Below are positions 26,616-35,922 of a stretch of 64,000 nt of DNA, piece by piece. Each line of letters starts with the position of its first letter. The stretch's first letter is position 1. The position numbers and the translations under genes are program-made. This stretch comes from Promethearchaeota archaeon (GTDB lineage: Archaea > Asgardarchaeota > Lokiarchaeia > Sigyniarchaeales > SOKP01). The stretch spans positions 558,001 through 622,000 of the forward strand of contig JAHPZA010000010.1 of NCBI GenBank assembly GCA_019058445.1, read 5' to 3'. The notes under the pieces were generated by a model that saw nothing but the letters and a program-made list of their open reading frames with translations, searched no databases and was not told the DNA's origin.

Positions 26616-27827
26616 TTAACTATTGGACAAATCTACCAGAAATTTATCAATATCATTAATTTCGAATGAATCTAATATCTCAGGATTGATTTTATAAAGG
26701 TGTTGAAGAATTTTTTTTAATTTTGAATTGTCAAGTCCATGATAATGTGTGTTATAGAACCCATTGCAAATAGCAATAAAGTTCTTTTTATTTATAATAT
26801 CAAAACCTTTACCAATTATACTTGCTAAAAGTTTAGAAATTTCGATATAAGAGAAATTTATTGAAATTAGTGATGATAATATACTGTAATCAAATCTCCC
26901 ATTTGAAAATTCATTACGTAAGAGGAATCCTAATCTTTTTAGGTTAATGATTGAATTATCTATTAAATACTTAAATGCTTCAGCTAATACTGGCTTAGCA
27001 TTATTCTTTATAATTAAATTAATTATATGAAAAATGGATTTACTTTCATATAAGTAGTTTGAAATAATAATTGATAACCCAGTAGCCTGATCACTTATGT
27101 AAGTTGGATCAGTTAGGAATTTTAAATCAGGGTATTTTAAATTTAAAATTTTTTCATAAATAATTTTTCCAACATTAGAAGAAGAAAGTGCTCTATTAGT
27201 ACCAATCATTATCTCTGAGATTTGTTTAATATTTAAATTTAAAGCAGAACTTATGGACTGAATCAGTTCTATAACCACGGTAACTTTTAGTATATTGAAT
27301 TCTATTAATATTCCTAAAAATCTTCCAACTCTCACGTAACTGGCATAACTATGCAATATAATTTTTTGCAATATATTCTCTATGTCTTGCATACCAATGA
27401 GAGCGTTTTCTAAAAGATAATCAATAACTCCAGAAAGTTGATAACTCATATCTCCCTCATGATCAAGTTGAAGAAAACCACCAATTATTTTTTCTATCTC
27501 AAATTTCCTTTCCTTCAATTTAGATAACGATAAAGCTGGCAAAATCACATAATTTCTTTCGTATTCTTCACTCCCGTAATGTTCAAGAGCTCTTAAACCA
27601 AAGACTTCCATAAAAAAAATAGAGATTAATCGTGAATTAAGATCATGAAATTCCTGTGTGATGAAGGAAGAGAAACATTCGACAAAAGCTTCAATTTCGT
27701 ATTGCGATGAGATTTTTTGAAAAAAGTTTATTACCATTTCTAATTTTTCTTCAATAGACTGATTTAAATCTAATATTTCGTTTAATTCATTATCATCCTC
27801 ATTGCTGAGAAAATCCTTCCATACCAT
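26616..27827 (-). CDS. Uncharacterised helical-repeat protein
   Basis: A 403-aa protein I do not recognise. It is almost wholly alpha-helical in composition, without signal peptide, TM helix or cysteine motif, and looks like a helical solenoid (repeated pairs such as SGVIDYLLENALIGMQDIENILQKI read as two amphipathic helices). It is divergently transcribed from the 949-aa GTPase/LRR gene with a 140-bp shared upstream region, which hints at a functional link but does not prove one. Confidence 0.7.
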   Translation of the reverse strand: MVWKDFLSNEDDNELNEILDLNQSIEEKLEMVINFFQKISSQYEIEAFVECFSSFITQEFHDLNSRLISIFFMEVFGLRALEHYGSEEYERNYVILPALSLSKLKERKFEIEKIIGGFLQLDHEGDMSYQLSGVIDYLLENALIGMQDIENILQKIILHSYASYVRVGRFLGILIEFNILKVTVVIELIQSISSALNLNIKQISEIMIGTNRALSSSNVGKIIYEKILNLKYPDLKFLTDPTYISDQATGLSIIISNYLYESKSIFHIINLIIKNNAKPVLAEAFKYLIDNSIINLKRLGFLLRNEFSNGRFDYSILSSLISINFSYIEISKLLASIIGKGFDIINKKNFIAICNGFYNTHYHGLDNSKLKKILQHLYKINPEILDSFEINDIDKFLVDLSNS

Positions 27828-27904
27828 AAGCTCGAATTTTTTTGTTATTAATTACAAAAATTCTCAATTACTTAATTAAAAGCTAATAAATTTTAATATT
27901 TTCA

Positions 27905-27919
27905 ACATTATATATGTAA
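27905..27919 (+). promoter_or_regulatory. Candidate TATA region for the GTPase-LRR gene
   Basis: A CATTATATATG block lies about 55 bp before the start codon, within the divergent gap. The AT background makes this weak evidence. Confidence 0.25.
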
Positions 27920-27966
27920 GTGTTAAGACATTTATAGTTAAAAATATACTAAGACTTCAAAGAAAA

Positions 27967-30816
27967 ATGGAAGACTTACTTAAATCGCTGATAAATAATT
28001 ATATAAGACATTCAAAAAATATTTTAGGTGTAATAATTAGTGATAGAAACGGAAACATAATTGTTACAAAAATAAAAGATGAAATCACTCAAGAATCTTT
28101 ATTAGATTTTATATCAAACTCGCTTTACAAGAAACTGGATGAATTTATTATCAAATACAAAGCTGAAAATTCATTTTTTAAAATCAAGGCAACACCCGAT
28201 ATAAAATATTCTGTTTGTTCATTCGGTAAATGCTTACTTATTACAATTGCAAAAAATTCTATTTCTGATACCGAATTAAAAATTTATTCTATAAATATTA
28301 CAGAAAAAGTAGAATTGATATATGAAGGTCAAAAGGAAATATCTTTAGAGATCCCCGAAGTTATGAAGATTTTTTCTAAGACAAAAGATAAAAGATTCCC
28401 TCAGGGAGAACATTCGATTAAGATTATTGTGGTTGGGGATTTTAAAGCTGGTAAGTCCTCTGTTATAAAAAGAATAATAGAAGACAAATATATTGAAGCT
28501 CATAATCCGACTGTCGGATTTCATATTTCAAAGAAAATTCTTACGATTGAAGATACTAACATTCGATTTAGTATCTGGGACACTGGTGGTCTGGTTAGTC
28601 AAATATCTCCCACAAAAGATAAAATTTATAATCATGCTGATGCAGCCTTAATAATTGTTGATAGAACTAGACCTACCAATATAAAAAGCATTAAAAAATG
28701 GTATAATGATATTAATAACTCTGTTTCAAAAAAAATACCAATCATTATTATAGGTACTAAAATTGATAAAACCTCCGACATCAAACTAAGGGAAGAAGAT
28801 ATAAAAACCCTAGCAAAAGAATATGAAATCCCTTTTATCCCTACGTCTGCTAAAACAGGGAAAAACATCAATCGGGCCTTTATTAATCTCACTTATAGAA
28901 TCATTGATGAGTTAACAAAATTAGAACCCTATGAACTCAAAAGTAAATACAAAAGCTATTACTTAAGTTCTGAAGAAACTAAAGCACTAGAGGATTTAGA
29001 GAATTTAATAGTAGAAAATGCAGATAAATCTTTCAATATAACATTTCGTTATGATTTAAAAAGGCTAAAAGTTAGAGGTTTTCCATTTATCCATGAGATA
29101 AGTGAAACTTCGTATGGGATTGAAATCCAAAATGGAAGTATCGTTGGAATTGGTCTGTTTAATTGTGGATTAACAAGACTTCCAGATTCTTTTAGTATTT
29201 TTAAGTCACTTAAAAGATTATCTTTAAGATCTAATCCTCTTAAATCATTTCCAGAACCAATTTGTAAATTAAAAAATCTTGAAATATTAGATCTTTCACT
29301 CACAAATTTGAGTCAAGTACCATCTATCATTGGTAACCTACATAATCTCAAGGAACTTCATTTGGAAAATAATTGGCTAAGAACTCTTCCTGAATCATTT
29401 GGTCAGCTAAATTCGCTTAGAATATTAAACTTGGAGAATAATCCAATTGATCATTTACCTAAATCTTTTGGAAATTTGAAATCTCTTAAAAAATTGTTGT
29501 TAGAGTCATCTCCCTTTGAGCAAAGCGGATATATGATAAATCTACCTAAAAATTTTGGTAATCTGCAATTTCTTCAAGAATTAGATTTAAGTTCTCATAA
29601 ATTAAAGATACTTCCAGAATCATTTGGAGATCTAAAGTCATTAAAGATCCTTGATTTGTTCAATAATAGATTTAAAACGCTTCCCAATTACTTTGGAAAT
29701 CTACAAGCACTTGAGGAATTAAATTTGGAAAGAAATTTAATACAATTTTTTCCAAAAGCTTTTGGTAATTTGTCAAGTTTAAAATCTGTTAATTTAAAAA
29801 ATAATATTATCACAAAAAAGGAAGCATCTAAAAGATTTAAAGCACTCGCTTTTAAGTCTATTGGAAATGATTATGATAGATGGATAAAAATCGCGGGGTC
29901 AATGGAAAACCACGAAGATCAGATGCAAATAATTAGACCGGATCTAAAAGAGAATATGATTTTAAAAAATATAATCACTCCGTTTATTTATGCGTGTTCC
30001 ATTGCTTTTATCGGATTGGTTACATTCCTCACTACAGATATAGAATCTTTAAAGCTCAATGTTAGCATTATATGGATCCTTTTCTTAGGAGCCTTAATAA
30101 TAAACCTTCTCATTGGTACATCAATTATATCAACAATTTCGACATATTTTAAATTTTCAATCTCAACGTTTGGGATTACGGCTCAAAAAACGGTTCTTAA
30201 ATTTTTTGATGTCCTTGTAGCAGTATTATTAGTTTGGGCCATAAGAGCTGCTGTTTTAGCTGCTATACGAATCGAATTGATTCCTGCGGTTAATTTTTTC
30301 TTTGATTTTTCAATTCCACAATGGATTTTAAATATACTGGTACTTTTCGGATATAATATAGATTTAACATTCTTGGAAAACATTGACCTTTTTTTAGGGC
30401 ATTTTTACTTAAAATTATTTAGTGCCGCATTAGTTTTTTGGGCTTTATATCGAAATGGCTTAAGTTATATTAAAAAAACTGCCTTTGATGAGACTGAGAA
30501 TAAAAATATATGGGCATTTTTAGTGATAGGATTATTTGGAGCGTTTTGGCTTGCGATTATGGATTATAGCAATCTAAAACCAATGTTGAGCATAGGTTAT
30601 TATATAGGGGTGTCTTTAGGTGCATTTGTCTTTATATGGGAAAAAAATAAAGAAAATAAAGTCATATTTTATCTCTATTGCTTCATTTTTGGGCTCGGAA
30701 TTTTAACAGTATGGTTGCTTTCTCTATGGAATTTAATGATTTCATTCTTAATGGGAATTATATTTATTATTCTATTTTTTATATTACGATGGAAATCCCA
30801 TAACATTCCACTATAA
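27967..30816 (+). CDS. Roadblock-like / small GTPase / LRR / multi-TM fusion protein
   Basis: A 949-aa protein. Residues about 1-110 look Roadblock-like (NILGVIISDRNGNIIVTK). A Ras-superfamily GTPase spans about 150-310: G1 GDFKAGKSS (157-165), G2 Thr in HNPTVGF, G3 WDTGG (204-208) followed by Leu, G4 GTKIDK (263-268), G5 TSAKTG. A linker leads to about nine leucine-rich repeats (about 390-620) of the L-x-x-L-P-x-x-F-G-x-L type. The last 285 residues contain roughly eight or nine TM helices. Roco proteins place LRRs before the GTPase and have a COR domain; here the order is reversed and no COR is evident. Position 61 (Ras numbering) is Leu, so intrinsic hydrolysis may be low. Confidence 0.85.
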   Translation: MEDLLKSLINNYIRHSKNILGVIISDRNGNIIVTKIKDEITQESLLDFISNSLYKKLDEFIIKYKAENSFFKIKATPDIKYSVCSFGKCLLITIAKNSISDTELKIYSINITEKVELIYEGQKEISLEIPEVMKIFSKTKDKRFPQGEHSIKIIVVGDFKAGKSSVIKRIIEDKYIEAHNPTVGFHISKKILTIEDTNIRFSIWDTGGLVSQISPTKDKIYNHADAALIIVDRTRPTNIKSIKKWYNDINNSVSKKIPIIIIGTKIDKTSDIKLREEDIKTLAKEYEIPFIPTSAKTGKNINRAFINLTYRIIDELTKLEPYELKSKYKSYYLSSEETKALEDLENLIVENADKSFNITFRYDLKRLKVRGFPFIHEISETSYGIEIQNGSIVGIGLFNCGLTRLPDSFSIFKSLKRLSLRSNPLKSFPEPICKLKNLEILDLSLTNLSQVPSIIGNLHNLKELHLENNWLRTLPESFGQLNSLRILNLENNPIDHLPKSFGNLKSLKKLLLESSPFEQSGYMINLPKNFGNLQFLQELDLSSHKLKILPESFGDLKSLKILDLFNNRFKTLPNYFGNLQALEELNLERNLIQFFPKAFGNLSSLKSVNLKNNIITKKEASKRFKALAFKSIGNDYDRWIKIAGSMENHEDQMQIIRPDLKENMILKNIITPFIYACSIAFIGLVTFLTTDIESLKLNVSIIWILFLGALIINLLIGTSIISTISTYFKFSISTFGITAQKTVLKFFDVLVAVLLVWAIRAAVLAAIRIELIPAVNFFFDFSIPQWILNILVLFGYNIDLTFLENIDLFLGHFYLKLFSAALVFWALYRNGLSYIKKTAFDETENKNIWAFLVIGLFGAFWLAIMDYSNLKPMLSIGYYIGVSLGAFVFIWEKNKENKVIFYLYCFIFGLGILTVWLLSLWNLMISFLMGIIFIILFFILRWKSHNIPL

Positions 30817-31665
30817 GGAATTTTCCTTCTTTTTTCAGTAAGAAGAGAGAAATTTTTAATCCATAAATATTTGTGGATTTAACTTTAAAATCTTTTTTAG
30901 AAACATTCTTACAAAGTGTGATGTTGGAACCATATCTAATTCTTCTTAAGTCATCTATAACGTATAAATTAGTTGCATCTAACTTAACTAATAAATAAAT
31001 GTTTTACATATTTCACAATTTTATTTAATACTCCTTGATGTAGTCCAAAATTATTGTTCAATTGAATACACTCACTGATATTAGATTATTCATTTAGAGG
31101 GATAAGAATTATTTGTATGAACAAGATTATTGAACAAGTTTTATGAGCTTGGGTATTAAATGAAATATTTTTTTCCAATATATTCCCACCAATTTCCCAT
31201 TATTAAGCAGTTAACATGCTTTATTACCCCATTGATAGACTGATTTTATAAAGTAACAATCATATTTGTTCTAGATCTCACTTTTCAATCGAATTTATAA
31301 AGCGTTTAACTTCTTATTTATACAGCTTGTATTAAAGAGGATTCAAAACTATCGCAAATAGGTTGAAATGAAATATTGGTGAACTAGATCTCTGTTAAAT
31401 CGCCGACAAATTATGGCTTTCTTCTTTGCATTCAAGCTTTGTTTTTTGAAATGCTCACTAAGAAAGAGTTTGAAATTCTAATTATAAACTATAAACTCTA
31501 TTCTTATAAATAAGAATTAGATTTTTGAGAGGAATAAATCAATAAAATCTTTGTTTCTATCCATAAAATTCATTAATAGATTTGCGAAAATACATATTAA
31601 TCCATATTAAGAGATTAATAAAGATAAAAAAATGCTTAAAAAAAGGATAAAAAGAGAGAAACTAA
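30817..31665. other. 850-bp gap without recognisable gene
   Basis: Both strands carry many stops and no reading frame above about 30 codons with a ribosome site. Small inverted repeats occur (ATTCTTAT/ATAAGAAT near 31500), as expected for 3' ends. It separates the convergent GTPase-LRR gene and GTPase array. It may hold decayed gene remnants or an RNA gene I cannot recognise. Confidence 0.4.
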
Positions 31666-32202
31666 CTACTTTAAATATTGTGCTATTTCTAACATTCTCT
31701 CCGAAATGCCCTTAAATAATTCTTCTATATTTTCTCCTGTTTTAGAAGAACATTCAATAAACTCATAAAAATTATATTTTTTTGCCATTTCATTTCCTTC
31801 TTCAGTCGAAATTACCCGTTTTTCTTCTAAATCCTTTTTTCCTCCTACCATAATAAGAGGTATATCAATAAACCTACTTTCGAAACTCTTCTTAAAAACT
31901 TCTAGCCATTTTTCCATATTTTCTATGCTTGAATGTCGAGTAATATCGTACATAAAGATCCCTCCAGAAGAACCTGAAGCATATGTCGGAAGCAAAAATC
32001 GAAACTTGTCTTCACCCGCGAAGTCCCAAATCTGCAATGTTATTGCTTTATCGCCTATATCCAGCTTTTTAATATAGAAATCTGCACCAATCGTTATTTT
32101 ATAGTCACCTTTGAACGTTCCAGTGAGATAACGATTCACCAATGTGGTTTTACCAACACCTCCATCCCCAAATACGCAGACTTTAAATTTTGCATATGGC
32201 AT
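31666..32202 (-). CDS. Ras/Rab-like small GTPase, array member 1
   Basis: 178 aa from the ATG at 32202, chosen because GAGG lies 8 nt upstream and the alignment with its paralogues begins here (MPYAKFKVCVFGDGG); an alternative ATG lies 45 bp upstream. G1 GDGGVGKTT, G2 KITIGADF, G3 WDFAGEDKF, G4 GGKKD, G5 ECSSKTGEN. The switch II residue equal to Ras Gln61 is Glu, and the G4 Asn is Gly. No C-terminal cysteine exists for prenylation (ends QYLK). Last gene of the four-member minus-strand array. Confidence 0.93.
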   Translation of the reverse strand: MPYAKFKVCVFGDGGVGKTTLVNRYLTGTFKGDYKITIGADFYIKKLDIGDKAITLQIWDFAGEDKFRFLLPTYASGSSGGIFMYDITRHSSIENMEKWLEVFKKSFESRFIDIPLIMVGGKKDLEEKRVISTEEGNEMAKKYNFYEFIECSSKTGENIEELFKGISERMLEIAQYLK

Positions 32203-32317
32203 AATTATTTCCTCAGCATCTATAATCTTAACATAAATTTCTCCCAATTAATAAGCTTAATATCATGAATTTTATTTAAATTTTTTAATTTTTGGATCAA
32301 AAAAATAGTATCCGTAC

Positions 32318-32854
32318 TTAAAGGATATTTTGTCTTTTCATCATCAATTCAGCAAGTTTTTCAAAGGTTAAAAGAACATTTTCGCCCGTTTTGGCGGAAC
32401 ATTCGATATATTCAAAAATTCCATCATAAGACTCAACTATCGCTCTGGCATCTTCGTAGGAAACTGCTCTTTTATAATCTAGATCTTTTTTGCTCCCGAC
32501 CATTAAGAGAGGAATCTGAACTTCATTTCTTTTACTCCCTTCCTCAAAAACTTCCATCCAACTATTAAAATTTCTGAAGCTGGAAAATCTGGTGATGTCA
32601 TACATAAAAATTGCGCCAGAAGCACCAAGTAAATAGCTCGGTAGGATGAAACGGAATCTATCCTCTCCCGCGAAGTCCCATATCTGTAAAGTCACAATCC
32701 CTCCTTCGAAATCAAGCTTTTTAACATAGAAATTCACACCTATAGTAATTTTTAGATGATCCTTAAAAACACCAGTCAAGTAGCGATTAACTAGAGTTGT
32801 TTTACCTACTCCCCCGTCACCGAGAATACAGATCTTATAAATCGTTTGTGTCAT
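32318..32854 (-). CDS. Ras/Rab-like small GTPase, array member 2
   Basis: 178 aa. G1 GDGGVGKTT, G2 KITIGVNF, G3 WDFAGEDRF, G4 GSKKD, G5 ECSAKTGEN. It shares Glu at the Gln61 position and has Ser in place of the G4 Asn. There is no lipidation cysteine (ends MKRQNIL). About 115 bp separates it from member 1, so each gene may have its own promoter. Closest in sequence to members 1 and 3, showing local duplication. Confidence 0.93.
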   Translation of the reverse strand: MTQTIYKICILGDGGVGKTTLVNRYLTGVFKDHLKITIGVNFYVKKLDFEGGIVTLQIWDFAGEDRFRFILPSYLLGASGAIFMYDITRFSSFRNFNSWMEVFEEGSKRNEVQIPLLMVGSKKDLDYKRAVSYEDARAIVESYDGIFEYIECSAKTGENVLLTFEKLAELMMKRQNIL

Positions 32855-33009
32855 TTATGAGTGCCTAACTTAAAAAAAAATGCTTCATTCTTTAAAATCT
32901 AATAAACTGATTACTTATAATTTTTTTTGATTGATATTCTTTAAATACTAATATGATTAAAAAATTTTTAAATTCGTCAGAACAACCTTAGAATATTATA
33001 AAAATAAGT

Positions 33010-33543
33010 TCATTCAAAATTTATATTTTCCAGCATTATTTTAGTAATGCTCTCGAAAATTTCATTTATATTTTCTCCTGTTTTAGATGAGCATTCCACG
33101 TAATGAGAAAAATTATGTTTTTTAGAAAATTCAATTGCATGTTCACTCATGACAGATCGTTTATGATCTAAGTCTAATTTTCCTCCAACCATTATTAATG
33201 GAATTTCTTTATCATAATTTTTTGTTCCTTTGTGAAATACTTCCATCCAATCGGTCAAATTTTTAATACTTGAATATCTAGTAAGATCAAACATAAATAT
33301 ACAGCCTGAACTTCCTATTATATAACTAGGTAAAATAAATTTGAAACGATCTTCTCCAGCAAAATCCCAAATTTGTAAGGTTACTGTTGATCCATTTATA
33401 TTTATTCTCTTCACAAAAAAATCTGCCCCGATAGTTATCTTATAATGCTCCTGAAATACACCAGTGAGATATCGGTTCACAAGAGATGTTTTTCCAACCC
33501 CGCCATCCCCAAATATGCAGATTTTAAACTTTTCCGGCTTCAT
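33010..33543 (-). CDS. Ras/Rab-like small GTPase, array member 3
   Basis: 177 aa. G1 GDGGVGKTS, G2 KITIGADF, G3 WDFAGEDRF, G4 GGKLD, G5 ECSSKTGEN. The same Gln61-to-Glu and G4 Asn-to-Gly changes occur. It ends MLENINFE, with no membrane anchor. Switch I and II regions are almost the same as in members 1 and 2, while the helix alpha-3 to alpha-5 surface differs, as expected for different partners. Confidence 0.93.
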   Translation of the reverse strand: MKPEKFKICIFGDGGVGKTSLVNRYLTGVFQEHYKITIGADFFVKRININGSTVTLQIWDFAGEDRFKFILPSYIIGSSGCIFMFDLTRYSSIKNLTDWMEVFHKGTKNYDKEIPLIMVGGKLDLDHKRSVMSEHAIEFSKKHNFSHYVECSSKTGENINEIFESITKIMLENINFE

Positions 33544-33712
33544 TTTGAGATTTAATACTTTTAGTCATTTGAAATTCTAATAGACTTATTATTTATAATT
33601 TTATTTTTTCCGAAAGTCTAATACTAAATATTCTACAAAAAGCTATATAAAAAAATACAAATTTCTATTTTTTCCAAATGAGAGTTTTATTTTTCCCCAA
33701 AATTTTAGAAAG

Positions 33713-34246
33713 TTAGATAAGATTGACCCGTTTGCTTAGTTCTAATGCCAATTTATAGAAAATTAATTCTACATTTTCACCTGTTTTTGCAGAGCATTCA
33801 ATATAATCTAAAAGTTCATACTGTTTTGCCAGATCAACAGCATCTTTACTATATACTGATCTTCTGTCGTGTAAATCTAATTTTCCTCCAACCATAATTA
33901 TAGGTACGTCAATATTCATATCTACTGTTCCTTGCTTAAATATTTCAAGCCAATCGCCAAAGTTTCGTAAACTTGTGCGCCTCGTGATATCAAACATAAA
34001 TACTCCGCCAGAGGCACCTTTAACATAACCTGGGAGTAGAAATCTAAAGCGATCTTCTCCAGCAAAATCCCATATCTGCAAAGATACTCGTTTAGCATGA
34101 AATTCAAATTTTTTCATATGAAAATCCACACCAAGCGTCATGCTAGAATCTCCAGTAAATAATCCAGTAAGGTACCTCTTAACAAGAGAAGTCTTACCTA
34201 CACCTCCATCTCCGAAAATGCATACTTTAAAAAGTGCATCCTGCAT
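33713..34246 (-). CDS. Ras/Rab-like small GTPase, array member 4
   Basis: 177 aa, the most divergent of the four. G1 GDGGVGKTS, G2 SMTLGVDF, G3 WDFAGEDRF, G4 GGKLD, G5 ECSAKTGEN. It shares the Glu at position 61 and Gly in G4. It is the 5'-most gene of the array and ends SKRVNLI without cysteine. A 180-bp AT-rich region upstream likely carries its promoter. Confidence 0.93.
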   Translation of the reverse strand: MQDALFKVCIFGDGGVGKTSLVKRYLTGLFTGDSSMTLGVDFHMKKFEFHAKRVSLQIWDFAGEDRFRFLLPGYVKGASGGVFMFDITRRTSLRNFGDWLEIFKQGTVDMNIDVPIIMVGGKLDLHDRRSVYSKDAVDLAKQYELLDYIECSAKTGENVELIFYKLALELSKRVNLI

Positions 34247-34434
34247 TGTATTCTCCCATGGAACTTTGCTTATGTTTAGAAATTTATTATAAGATATTTA
34301 TTTATATTACCTTAATAAATTATTTATGAATCTCACTTAATTATAAATATTTTTTTATTTAATATTTTTAGTTGGAGATATTAATGAGAGAATTTTGAAC
34401 AATAAGGATAATGGGGCAAATAGGATTAAAAATG

Positions 34435-35490
34435 CTATATAAGATAAAAAGTCTCATTTTTCTTTTCTAAGTTTCCAACCGTTTTTAATACTTTATCCAC
34501 TATACGCCTTTGTTTTAAATTTATCTCAGGGAGTTCATACCCAAATGATAAATTATACTCGTCCTTAATTACAATCCAGTGAAAGTGTTCAAATAACTTT
34601 AAAATACTTAATTTTAAATCCTTTTTAGATGCAAATTTTCTTAAATTTTCGATAAAGGAATTTATCCATTCTAAGGCAGAAACTTCATTCTTAAAATCTA
34701 CAATTATATCCTTATTCTTTGACAAGAAAATCCATAGATGCTTTGTTTTATCGTTGATCATATTGTAATGATTAAAAAATTTCTCCATATTTTCATGAAC
34801 AAGATTTCTGATATCTTTTTTGTTAATTTCTTTTGTTGCGAATAGCGGAGTAGTTTCGAATATCATTTTAACTTCTTTTTCTTCTAATCCTTCGAAAAGA
34901 TCTGAATTAATTAGCTTTAAACCCATAACACTTGCTCCAATTACTAAACCCTTTGTTTGTTCATAGTGGATATTACGATAATGCCCATTATATTCTATTA
35001 TGAATTTATTATTCTCAATTTTGACCTTGAATTTGCTTATTAAATTATTTTTAATGAGAATTGTATGAAATCTCTTAGAGAGCTCTATTAAACCGGATTC
35101 TTTTAGTTTCGATTCCTTGATAATAAATTCACGATATTTTTGATAAGAATCCAATAGAAAATCAAGATTATCGAAGTTATACTTATTTAATTCTACTGCC
35201 TGCTCAAAAAGTGGAATAAATGCTTTAAAGGTATGAGTCTCATAAAATTTTGATATTTTAGCATCAACAAAATTTTCTAAATCATCTAGACCTTTACCAG
35301 ATCTAAAAATCTCCATATTTTTTTCCATAACAAAATTATAAAAAGCAGATATGCTTTTGAATCTCTGATCTTTAGGATTTTTTCTCGCTTCTAATTTTAT
35401 ATATCTATTTATCCAATCTTTAAGATAAGGAGAAATTGATATATTTTGAGTAGCAGTCTTTTTTTTTGACAGATTTCTACTGGACAACAT
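34435..35490 (-). CDS. Uncharacterised protein with an RHH-like N-terminus
   Basis: A 351-aa protein I do not recognise. NISISPYLKDWINRYIKLEARK followed by SISAFYNFVMEKNMEIF (about residues 16-60) resembles a ribbon-helix-helix DNA-binding module. Residues 140-290 form a mixed alpha/beta region (FIIEYNGHYRNIHYEQTKGLVIGASVMGLKLI, read as two strands and a helix). No TM segment is seen. It lies upstream of the GTPase array on the same strand, so it may regulate it; this is inference from position only. Confidence 0.65.
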   Translation of the reverse strand: MLSSRNLSKKKTATQNISISPYLKDWINRYIKLEARKNPKDQRFKSISAFYNFVMEKNMEIFRSGKGLDDLENFVDAKISKFYETHTFKAFIPLFEQAVELNKYNFDNLDFLLDSYQKYREFIIKESKLKESGLIELSKRFHTILIKNNLISKFKVKIENNKFIIEYNGHYRNIHYEQTKGLVIGASVMGLKLINSDLFEGLEEKEVKMIFETTPLFATKEINKKDIRNLVHENMEKFFNHYNMINDKTKHLWIFLSKNKDIIVDFKNEVSALEWINSFIENLRKFASKKDLKLSILKLFEHFHWIVIKDEYNLSFGYELPEINLKQRRIVDKVLKTVGNLEKKNETFYLI

Positions 35491-35922
35491 AGTATAAACT
35501 ATATTAGTTTGTATTAAAATATTGTCATATTTGATCTTTTTTTATAAAGCTAAATAACCAAAAAACTTCTATATAATTGATCATATTAGTATAATTCTAA
35601 GTGTTAAAATAATGATTTTGGCAAGATTGGCTTAAATTTCTATTTTAATTGTTATTGAAAGGAAATTTTACCCTACATGAGAGAAGAATAAATTTTCAAA
35701 AAAGTATATAAATAAACTAATAAAAATAATAAAGGAGAAATTTAGAGTCTCACTTACTATCAACAAAGCAGAGAATTAAACTCCAACATCACTTCTGAAA
35801 AAAATTTTTTTAGGGGAAGGAGTGATAGAATCGGTATGCAAGAATAAAGATGCGTTTAATTTTTAAACTTTTGAAAAAATTTGTGGTGAAATCTGATATT
35901 GGATGAGTAGGGTAATTATTCC
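35491..35922. other. 430-bp intergenic region, no gene seen
   Basis: Stop codons are frequent in all frames. It holds a TATA-like ATATAAATAA near 35707 and a hairpin GTAGGG/CCCTAC at 35907-35926 that overlaps the stop codon of the M20 gene. A small RNA from the TATA-like site toward the hairpin is conceivable but unsupported. Confidence 0.35.

Noticed and set aside
30817..31665. tRNA or structured RNA in the long gap
   Set aside because: I found no T-arm/anticodon-arm pattern, and the base composition is uniformly AT-rich. The stretch is left unassigned.
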